64,000 nt of DNA, taken from NCBI GenBank assembly GCA_000719695.1, contig JOHN01000047.1, positions 53,847 through 117,846 of the forward strand. Reading direction: 5' to 3'. This document shows positions 56,562-64,000 of the stretch, one piece after another. The notes under the pieces were generated by a model. It saw nothing but the letters and a program-made list of their open reading frames with translations, did no database searches and was not told the DNA's origin. Every line of letters starts with the position of its first letter. Within the stretch, counting starts at the first letter, position 1. The translations under genes were made by a program, and so were the position numbers. The stretch comes from Streptomyces sp. NRRL F-6131 (GTDB taxonomy: Bacteria > Actinomycetota > Actinomycetes > Streptomycetales > Streptomycetaceae).

Positions 56562-56949
56562 TGCCACCGTCCTAATTTGTCTGTCAAGGGCTGAACTCGA
56601 AAAGTGGAATCACAGGGCATCGGCGCGGGTTCACGGATCGGCGTCATCCTGATCGACAGGGCACCCGGCGTCCGCAGTCGGCCTGGAATGCTGACGCCAC
56701 ACTATGGACCCCGTCGCCAATGCCACAAGGGCGAATGCGTGTCCTGTCGGCGGGACAAGCGGCACCCGGCGGAGCACCTGGCACCGACGTCCCTTGCGCC
56801 GAGCTTCACCGGCCAATTACGTTGGCCCGGGACGACCCCTCGGGGCGAAGAATTCTCCGGAAGAATACCCGGAAGAATCCCCCGGACTCCTTTCGGACCG
56901 GGAATTCCCGTTCGGTGCAGGATTCGGTGCGGAAAAGGAAGGGCTGGCC
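56562..56949. promoter_or_regulatory. Divergent promoter region of the two main operons
   Basis: 388 bp without a real gene, between MbtH (leftward) and the PCP gene (rightward). It contains the 18-bp dyad at 56740-56757. A lower-GC stretch at 56820-56910 has two direct copies of CCGGAAGAAT (56857-56866, 56869-56878) and the inverted pair GAATTCTCCGG/CCGGGAATTC. Confidence 0.7.
56740..56757. promoter_or_regulatory. Candidate cluster operator, copy 2
   Basis: TGTCC-TGTCGGCG-GGACA differs in one base from the core of the dyad at 28319-28336. Both copies lie in divergent promoter regions of the cluster, which suggests one shared regulator not encoded in this window. Confidence 0.65.
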
Positions 56950-57201
56950 ATGGAATCGTCGGGTGCGCCGGAGTCACTCGTGCAGGAGGTCACGGCGCTG
57001 TGGGGGGAGCACCTCGGCCCCCGCGACGTCGGGTCGGACGACGAGTTCTTCTCGCTCGGCGGCAATTCGCTGATCGGGATCAAGATCATCGAGCAGGTGT
57101 CCCGGGACTACGGCGTCGAGTTGTCCGTGCGCGACTTCTACCTCGCGCAGACCCCGGCGCGGGTCGCCGAGCTGATCGCACAGGGGAAGGCCGGCACGTG
57201 A
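56950..57201 (+). CDS. Second stand-alone peptidyl carrier protein
   Basis: 83 residues with one carrier domain; the phosphopantetheine Ser is in FFSLGGNSLIGIKII. ATG 56950 follows AAGGAAGGG. Its TGA overlaps the GTG of the P450 gene (GTGA), so carrier and P450 are co-translated. A natural reading is that this carrier presents an aminoacyl group to that P450. Longer reading frames upstream cover promoter DNA and are not used. Confidence 0.88.
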   Translation: MESSGAPESLVQEVTALWGEHLGPRDVGSDDEFFSLGGNSLIGIKIIEQVSRDYGVELSVRDFYLAQTPARVAELIAQGKAGT

Positions 57202-58448
57202 GGCTGACGCCGGACCCCGCGCGCGACCTCGACCTGTCGCGCGTCGACCTGTTCGACCTGGACCTCTACACCTCGGGCGATCCGCACACGATCTGGGACG
57301 TGATGCGCGCCGAAGCCCCCCTGCACCACCAAGTCCTGGCGGACGGACGGGAGTTCTGGTCCGTCACCCGCTACGAGGACGTCTGCCGTGTCCTCGGTGA
57401 CCACCGCGAGTTCACCTCCGAGCGCGGCACCGTGGTCACCCACCTCGGGGTCGACGACGTCGCGGCGGGCACCCTGATGACCTCCACCGACCCGCCCCGG
57501 CACACCGAGGTCCGCCGGCCGCTCGGCACCAAGCTCACGGCGCGGGCGGTGAAGTCCTGGGAGGACAGCATCCGCCGGACGGTCGTGCGGTTCCTCGAAC
57601 CGGCGCTCGACGGGGAGACCTTCGACCTGGCCGAGCGGGCCCTGCTCCTCCCGGCCCTGGTCACCGGCCCGCTGCTCGGGATCCCGGAGAAGGACTGGGA
57701 GGAACTCGTCCAGCTGACCGCGATGGTGACAGCCCCCTCGGACCCGCACTTCCAGCAGGTCAGCGAGGCGGCGACGCTGGCCATCGCCCACCACGAGCTG
57801 CTCAGCTACGTCAAGGAGTGGGTCAAGGCCCGGCGGGCGGACGGACGCGAGGACGACAGCCTGCTCCACCACCTGATGAGCGTCCGTCCCGGCGGCGCGC
57901 CGCTGACCGACGAGGAGATCGCCCTCGACGGCTACAGCATCCTGCTGGGCGCCAACGTGACGACGCCGCACACCGTCTCCGGCACGGTGCAGGCCCTCGT
58001 CGAGCGGCCCGAGCAGTTCGCGAAGGCGCAGGCCGACCCCTCGCTGATCCCGAACCTGGTCGAGGAAGGACTGCGTTGGACCTCGGCCGCCTGCAACTTC
58101 ATGCGCTACGCGGTGGACGACGTCGAGATCGCCGGCGGCACCATCCCGGCCCGCGGGGCGGTCGTCGCGTGGATCGGCTCGGCCAACCGCGACGAGTCGC
58201 AGTTCCCCGACCCGCACCGCTTCGACATCACCCGGGAGGGCGCGAAGCGTCAGGTCGCGTTCGGGTTCGGCTCGCACTTCTGCATCGGGGCGCCGCTGGC
58301 GCGGATGACCCTGCGCGTCTTCTTCGAGGAGCTGACGCAGCGGTTCGGATCCATCGAACCCGCCGGTGAGCCGCAGCACCTGCGCTCGTACTTCATCGCC
58401 GGGATGACCCACCTGCCCATCGTCGCCCAGAAGCGAAAGACGCCATGA
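57198..58448 (+). CDS. Cytochrome P450, probable carrier-bound amino-acid hydroxylase
   Basis: 416 residues. Heme loop FGFGSHFCIGAPLARM, ExxR in EEGLRWTSA, and MTSTDPPRHTEVRRPL is the usual C-helix region. The I-helix reads LLGANVTTPHT, with Val in place of the acid of AGxET. It is translationally coupled to a PCP gene before it and a TE gene after it (GTGA and ATGA overlaps). By analogy with NikQ- and NovI-type systems it may hydroxylate the beta carbon of an amino acid held on the carrier; this is inference from gene order and family. Confidence 0.9.
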   Translation: MRLTPDPARDLDLSRVDLFDLDLYTSGDPHTIWDVMRAEAPLHHQVLADGREFWSVTRYEDVCRVLGDHREFTSERGTVVTHLGVDDVAAGTLMTSTDPPRHTEVRRPLGTKLTARAVKSWEDSIRRTVVRFLEPALDGETFDLAERALLLPALVTGPLLGIPEKDWEELVQLTAMVTAPSDPHFQQVSEAATLAIAHHELLSYVKEWVKARRADGREDDSLLHHLMSVRPGGAPLTDEEIALDGYSILLGANVTTPHTVSGTVQALVERPEQFAKAQADPSLIPNLVEEGLRWTSAACNFMRYAVDDVEIAGGTIPARGAVVAWIGSANRDESQFPDPHRFDITREGAKRQVAFGFGSHFCIGAPLARMTLRVFFEELTQRFGSIEPAGEPQHLRSYFIAGMTHLPIVAQKRKTP

Positions 58449-59182
58449 CTTCCGGCCCCACCACTGCCACCTCCCCGTGGTTCGTCCGGCCGCGCTCCGC
58501 CGACCACCCCGCGCAGCTCTTCTGCTTCCCCTACTCGGGGTCCGGGGCCTCGGCGTTCAGCGCCTGGCCGGCCGCGATCAGCGACGCCGAGGTCAGCCCG
58601 GTGCAGTTCCCCGGCCGCGAGAACCGGCTGGCCGCCCCCCACTACGGCACCTACCAGAACCTCGCCGACGAGCTGGTCGAGCAACTGGAGCCGCGTCTGG
58701 AGCGACCCTTCGCGTTCTTCGGGCACTGCGCGGGCGCGCTGCCCGCGTACGAGACCGCCGTCCGGCTCGCCGAGCGGGGGCTGCGCGGGCCTGAGTGCCT
58801 CTTCGTGTCGGGCCAGCCGGCCCCGCACGACGCCTCGCGCGACCGGATGCTCGACATGACCGAGTCCGAGCTGCGCGCCGAGCTGGAGGCTGTAGTCCGC
58901 GACCGTGGGATCGAGCCCTCGCCCGGCATGATCGACATGGGGCTGGGCGTGCTGCTGGGCGACCTCGACGCCGCGCGTGCGTACCGGCGGGTCGAGCCGG
59001 TGCCGCTGGACTGCCCCATCGTCGTCCTGCACTGGCGGGACGACCCCGAGGTGACCCCCGAGGAGCTCCAGGGATGGCGCCGCTACGCGGACTCGGTCGA
59101 GTTCCGGGTCGTCGCCGGCGGCCACCACGACTTCATGAACGCGCCGGACGAACTGCGGGAGCTGCTGGCCACCTGGCGCTGA
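58445..59182 (+). CDS. Thioesterase with Cys in the nucleophile position
   Basis: 245 residues with the type II thioesterase pattern: LFCFPYSGSGASAFSAW, VQFPGRENRLAAPHYG, and the nucleophile elbow FFGHCAGALPAYE, where the usual Ser is Cys. The Asp region is LHWRDDPEVTPEE and the His is in VAGGHHDFMNA. It overlaps the P450 stop (ATGA). It may release the hydroxylated amino acid from the carrier; a Cys nucleophile gives a thioester intermediate, which can favour transfer to amines or unusual ring closure rather than plain hydrolysis. Confidence 0.9.
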   Translation: MTSGPTTATSPWFVRPRSADHPAQLFCFPYSGSGASAFSAWPAAISDAEVSPVQFPGRENRLAAPHYGTYQNLADELVEQLEPRLERPFAFFGHCAGALPAYETAVRLAERGLRGPECLFVSGQPAPHDASRDRMLDMTESELRAELEAVVRDRGIEPSPGMIDMGLGVLLGDLDAARAYRRVEPVPLDCPIVVLHWRDDPEVTPEELQGWRRYADSVEFRVVAGGHHDFMNAPDELRELLATWR

Positions 59183-59252
59183 CGCGGTGTCGACCGACCC
59201 CGGTCGACCCGCAGCTACACCTGTTCTTCTGGCAACTACCGTGGAGGCCCCG

Positions 59253-62200
59253 GTGCAGGACGCCGACAACAACCGATCCCACTCGTCGCACGTCGCCGCC
59301 GGTGACGCCCAGCCGCCGCACGAGTCGGAGGCACACGAGTCGTCGGCACCCGAGTCGGACACGTCCGCGCGCGAGCCCATCGCCGTCGTCGGCGTGTCAT
59401 GCCGGCTGCCCGAGGCCCAGAACCCGGCCGCTTTCTGGGAGTTGCTGCGCGACGGCCGGAGCGGCATCGGCGACGTCCCGCCCGACCGCTGGGACGCGCG
59501 CCGGCTGCTCGACGCCGACGCCACGGCCCCCGGCAAGGTCGTCACCACGCGCGGCGGCTACCTGGGCGACATCGCCGGCTTCGACGCCGACTTCTTCGGG
59601 ATCGCCCCGAACGAGGCCGCGATGACCGACCCCCAGCAGCGGCTGATGCTGGAACTCGGCTGGGAGGCGCTGGAGGACGCCGGCATCGTCCCCGCGGAAC
59701 TGGCGGGGACACGGACCGGAGTCTTCGTGGGGGCCATCTGGGACGACTACGCCATCCGCTTCTACAAGCACGGCACCAGTCGGCGCATCAACCACCACAC
59801 CGTCACCGGACTCCACCGCAGCATCATCGCCAACCGGCTCTCCTACACGCTCGGCCTCAACGGCCCGAGCCTCGCCATCGACGCGGCCCAGTCCTCCTCG
59901 CTGGTCGCGGTGCACCTGGCCGCGGAAAGCCTGCGCGCCGGCGACTGCACGCTCGCACTCGCGGGCGGCGTCAACCTCGCGATCGCCCCCGAGAGCACCA
60001 TCGGCTCGACCAAGTTCGGAGGCCTGTCCCCGGACGGGCTGTGCCGGACCTTCGATGCCCGGGCCAACGGCTACGTGCGCGGCGAGGGCGGTGTCTACCT
60101 GGCACTGAAGACCCTGTCCCGCGCGGTGGCGGACGGCGACCGGATCTACTGCGTCATCGCGGGCAGCGCCGTCAACAACGACGGCGCCACCCCCGGCCTC
60201 ACCGTCCCCAGCGCCCGCGCCCAGGAGGAGGTCGTCCGCCGCGCGCACCAGCGCGCCGGGACCGCCCCCGAGGACGTCCAGTACGTCGAGCTGCACGGCA
60301 CCGGAACTCCCGTGGGTGATCCCATCGAGGCAGCCGCCCTGGGTGCCGCGCTCGGCAACGGCCTGCCCGCCGACCGCCCGCTGCGGGTGGGGTCGGTGAA
60401 GACCAACATCGGTCACCTGGAGGGTGCGGCGGGCGTCGCCGGACTGCTGAAGACTGTGCTCAGCATCTGGCACCGGGAGCTGCCGCCCAGCCTCAACTTC
60501 GAGACGCCCAACCCCGACATCGCCTTCGACGAGCTCCGTCTGCGGGTCCAGCAGGACCTCACCCCCTGGCCCCGGCCGGACCGCCCGCTGGTCGCGGGCA
60601 CCAGCTCCTTCGGTATGGGCGGCACCAACTGCCATGTCGTCCTGCGCGAGTGGACGGCCGACGACAGCACGGCCGAGCCGGACGAGCCGGACGTGGTGAC
60701 GGACGGGACGGTGCCGTGGGCGCTGTCCGCGAAGTCCCCGGCAGCGCTGGCCGACCAGGCGCAGCGGCTCCTCGACCACCTCGACGGCCACCCGCAGGCC
60801 ACGCCCACCGAGATCGGCCACGCGCTGGCCGTGACGCGGTCGGTCTTCGACCACCGGGCCGTGCTGATCGGCCGCGAAGTAGCCGACTTCCAGGGCGCGT
60901 TGACCGCACTGGCCACCGGCGAACCCTCGCCGCAGCTGGTCACCGGTACTGCTGCCCAGCCGGGCAGGACCGTTTTCGTCTTCCCCGGCCAGGGCTCGCA
61001 GTGGGCGGGCATGGGTGTTGAGTTGATGCGCACCTCACCGGTCTTCGCCGAGCACCTCACCGCCTGCGCCGCCGCGCTTCAGCCGCACACCGGCTGGAAC
61101 CTCGTCGAGGTTCTCCAGCAGGCTCCGGGCGCACCCGAGTTGGACCGCGTGGACGTCGTCCAGCCCGCGCTGTGGGCGATGATGATCTCCCTGGCCCGCC
61201 TCTGGGAACACCTGGGCACCACCCCCGACGCCGTCGTGGGCCACTCCCAGGGCGAGATCGCCGCCGCCCACATCGCCGGCGTGCTCTCCCTGGAGGACTC
61301 CGCCCGCATCGTCGCCCTGCGCTCGCAGGCCATCACCCGCATCGCGGGCCACGGCGGCATGGTCTCCCTGCCGCTCCCCCGGGTCGACGCCGAAGACCTC
61401 CTCGCCCGCTGGGACGGCCGCGTGGCCGTCGCTGCGGTCAACGGACCGTCGGCCACCGTGGTCGCCGGCGACGCCGACGCGCTGGCCCAACTCCTCGCCC
61501 ACTGCGAGACCGAGGGCATCCAGGCCCGCCGGATCCCCGTCGACTACGCCTCCCACTCCCCCCACGTCGAGGCGCTCCAGGACGAACTGCTGGAGACGCT
61601 CGCCCCGGTGCGCCCGCGCGCGGCGCAGGTGGCGTTCTACTCCACGGTCGGCGACCACGCCGACGGCCCGATGCCCGACACGACCGTCATGGGCGCCGCC
61701 TACTGGTACGAAAGCCTGCGCACCACCGTCCAGTTCCAGGCCGCCACCGGCTCGCTGCTGAACGACGGCCACACCCTCTTCATCGAGATCAGCCCCCACC
61801 CCGTCCTCACCCAGCCACCACCCCCGCCACCTGGTCCGCCTTCTTCCCCGCCGGCACGCCCACCCACCTCGGCCTGCCCACCTACCCCTTCCAGCGGCAG
61901 CGTCACTGGATCGACCTGCCGACGGCCGGCACCGCCGACGCCGAGGACGAGGTGGTCACCGACCAGCCCGAGTTCACGGCTCCGCACGCCGCGTCCTCGC
62001 CGCTCCTCGACCGGCTCGGGAAGGCGTCCCCGGCCCAGCAAGAGCAGATCCTCGCCGACCGGATCCGTGCCGAGGTCGCGGCCATCACCGGCCACGTCAC
62101 CCCGGAGACGGTGGACGTCGACCGCACGTTCAAGGACCTCGGCTTCGACTCCTTCGCCTCCGTCGAACTGCGCAACCGTCTCGGTGGCCTCACCGGCCTG

Positions 62201-64000
62201 AAGCTGCCCGCGCCCCTGCTCTTCAACCACCCGACCCCCACCGCCGTCGCCCACTACCTCCGGACCGCGCTGCTGGGCCCGGACGAGGAGTCCGACAGCA
62301 CCATCGCCCACCGTTCCCCGCTCGCCGCCGAGGCGGACGAGCCGATCGCGATCGTCGGCATGGCCTGCCGCTACCCGGGGGACGTCCGCGGCCCCGAGGA
62401 CCTGTGGCGCCTCGTCAGCGAGGGCGTCGATGCCATCACCGACCTGCCCGCCGACCGCGGGTGGGACCTCGGGCGGCTCCTCGACCCCGACCTGGACCGC
62501 CAGGGCACCTCGTACGTCGCCAAGGGCGGATTCCTGTCCGACGCGGCGACCTTCGACCCCGCGTTCTTCGGGATCGGCCCGCGCGAGGCGACGGCGATGG
62601 ACCCGCAGCAGCGGCTGCTCCTGGAGACCTCCTGGGAGGCGATCGAGCGGGCGGGCATCGACCCGACCGCGCTGCGCGGCAGCCGGACCGGCGTGTTCGT
62701 CGGCGCCATGACCCAGGAGTACGGCCCGCAGCTGCACGACGGCGCCGCCGGGTACGACGGGTACCTGCTGACCGGCAACACCGCGAGCGTCGCCTCGGGC
62801 CGCATCTCGTACACGCTCGGCCTCCAGGGCCCGGCGCTGACGGTGGACACCGCCTGCTCCTCCTCCCTGGTCTCGATGCACATGGCCGCCCAGGCGCTGC
62901 GCAACGACGAGTGCGACCTCGCGCTGGCCGGCGGTGTCGCCGTCATGGCGACGCCGGGCCTGCTCGTGGAGTTCAGCCGGCAGCGCGGGCTCGCGTCGGA
63001 CGGGCGGTGCAAGGCGTTCGCCGAGGCGGCGGACGGCACGGCCTGGTCCGAGGGCGTGGGCCTGCTGCTGCTGGAGCGGCTCTCCGAGGCGCGGAAGAAC
63101 GGCCACCAGGTGCTCGCGGTGATCCGCGGCTCGGCCATCAACCAGGACGGCGCGAGCAACGGCCTGACCGCCCCCAACGGGCCGTCCCAGGAGCGCGTGA
63201 TCCGCCAGGCCCTGGCCGGCGCGGGCCTGTCGGCACAGGACGTCGACGTCGTCGAGGCGCACGGGACCGGGACCGCCCTCGGCGACCCGATCGAGGCGCA
63301 GGCGCTGATCGCCACCTACGGTCAGGACCGGCCTCAGGACCGGCCGCTGTGGCTGGGCTCGCTGAAGTCGAACATCGGTCACTCCCAGGCCGCGGCGGGC
63401 GTGGGCGGCGTGATCAAGATGGTCCTGGCCATGCGGCACGGCACCCTGCCGAGGACCCTCCACGTGGACGAGCCGTCCTCGCACGTCGACTGGACGGCGG
63501 GCGCGGTGGAGCTGCTCACCGAGGAACGCTCCTGGCCGGAGACGGGACGCCCGCGCCGCGCCGCCGTCTCCTCCTTCGGCATCAGCGGCACCAACGCCCA
63601 CCTGATCGTCGAGCAGGCGCCGCAGGACGAAGCCGATGAGACCACGCCGGAGCCGACCGTCGTCACGGACGGAACCGTGCCGTGGCCGCTCTCCGCGAAG
63701 TCCCCGGCCGCGCTGGCCGACCAGGCCCGCCGGCTCCTCGACCACCTCGACCGCCACCCGCAGGCGACCCCCGCCGAGATCGGCCACGCCCTCGCCGTGA
63801 CCCGGACGGTCTTCGACCACAGGGCCGTGCTGATCGGCCAAGAAACCGCCGACTTCCGGGCCGCCCTGACCGCACTCGCCACCGGCGAACCCTCCCCCCG
63901 GGTCGTCACCGGCACGGCTGCGGCCCAGCCCGGCAGGACCGTCTTCGTCTTCCCCGGCCAGGGCTCCCAGTGGACCGGCATGGGCACCGAACTGATGCAC
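59253..64000 (+). CDS. Type I PKS: KSQ-AT-ACP loading module and start of KS-AT module, frame broken, partial
   Basis: Domains: KSQ ([14 protein letters not shown], Gln codon at 59889 replacing the active Cys; [22 protein letters not shown] kept), AT ([25 protein letters not shown] is typical for methylmalonyl-CoA), ACP ([11 protein letters not shown] near 62140), a normal KS ([26 protein letters not shown]) and the start of a second AT, cut by the window end. The KSQ-AT pair should make a propionyl starter by decarboxylation. Between 61812 and 61832 the frame shifts by -1 or +2 and about 40 residues of the AT end are missing; the first frame stops at 62201 and the second stays open to 64000. 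GTG 59253 has GGAGG 5 bases before it; GTG 59187 is an alternative 22 codons upstream. Confidence 0.88.
61812..61832 (+). other. Frameshift/deletion junction in the PKS gene
   Basis: The frame encoding [12 protein letters not shown] changes here to the frame encoding [18 protein letters not shown] and then YPFQRQRHW. In normal AT domains about 40-50 residues lie between these two motifs. The C-rich junction (CCACCACCCCCGCCACC) suggests slippage, deletion or an assembly error. Confidence 0.75.

Noticed and set aside
56604..57197. Upstream extension of the P450 frame through the divergent promoter
   Set aside because: Covers the dyad and the PCP gene in another frame; GTG 57198 overlapping the PCP stop is the sensible start.
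59397..60854. Long leftward reading frame opposite the PKS
   Set aside because: Arg/Gly/Val-rich shadow of the GC-biased PKS codons; no domain, and KS/AT motifs lie on the + strand.
1..64000. CRISPR arrays
   Set aside because: No series of regularly spaced 25-40 bp repeats; the tandem repeats seen have no unique spacers.

Overview
The window is very GC-rich (around 70 percent or more by eye), with strong G/C third-position bias, GTG starts, ATGA/GTGA gene overlaps and typical actinomycete families (DUF574-type methyltransferase, XRE regulator beside an SDR, DsbA plus VKOR, NarL-type two-component pair, MbtH, modular NRPS and PKS). It is almost certainly a chromosomal piece of a Streptomyces or close relative (Streptomycetaceae); the species cannot be read from it. 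All calls come from reading sequence; no database search was run.

Region 1 (1-16.7 kb) is ordinary chromosome: a partial secreted protein, an SDR divergent from an XRE regulator with a 15-bp tandem repeat between them, a small secreted protein, a stand-alone condensation-domain-like protein, a secreted M1 peptidase, a sulfurtransferase, a methyltransferase, a GH20 hexosaminidase with a DasR-like site, a NodB polysaccharide deacetylase, another methyltransferase, an Fpg/Nei glycosylase, an SRPBCC protein, a membrane protein and a DsbA-VKOR pair.

Region 2 (16.7-25.9 kb) is a graveyard of mobile DNA: a tyrosine integrase, about 1 kb without an intact gene but with a 25-bp perfect inverted repeat, a Ser/Thr kinase pseudogene, repeated insertion-element-like ends, a VOC gene, truncated TnsA-like and GNAT fragments, a transposase pseudogene broken by a 10-bp duplication, a membrane protein, a histidine kinase/response regulator pair and a fragment of a nuclease-like gene.

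Region 3 (26.1-64 kb, open at the right end) is a hybrid NRPS/PKS biosynthetic cluster. One long leftward operon runs from MbtH (56.56 kb) to a 4-hydroxymandelate synthase (29.38 kb): MbtH, stand-alone A domain, PCP, FAD oxidoreductase, three NRPS genes (C-A-T-E-C-A-T, C-A-T-E-C-A-T, C-A-MT-T-TE), a type II thioesterase, a P450 and HmaS. A rightward operon starts at 56.95 kb: PCP, P450, a thioesterase with cysteine in place of the nucleophile serine, and a type I PKS with a KSQ loading domain that runs out of the window. At the left edge are a thioesterase, an O-methyltransferase and a proline-hydroxylase-like Fe(II)/2-oxoglutarate enzyme. The two divergent promoter regions (28.04-28.40 and 56.56-56.95 kb) share a nearly identical 18-bp dyad, a candidate cluster operator.

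Inferred logic: the PKS makes a propionate-primed acyl chain that the first NRPS C domain would take as donor. Five modules then add five residues, with D configuration at residues 1 and 3 and methylation at residue 5, and a TE domain releases the product. The A/PCP/P450/TE set looks like an off-line amino-acid beta-hydroxylation system, and HmaS, the hydroxylase and the O-methyltransferase would make or tailor unusual residues. No pathway regulator, transporter, hydroxymandelate oxidase or phenylglycine aminotransferase lies in the window. The PKS reading frame is broken near 61.82 kb, so the cluster is either damaged or misassembled there.
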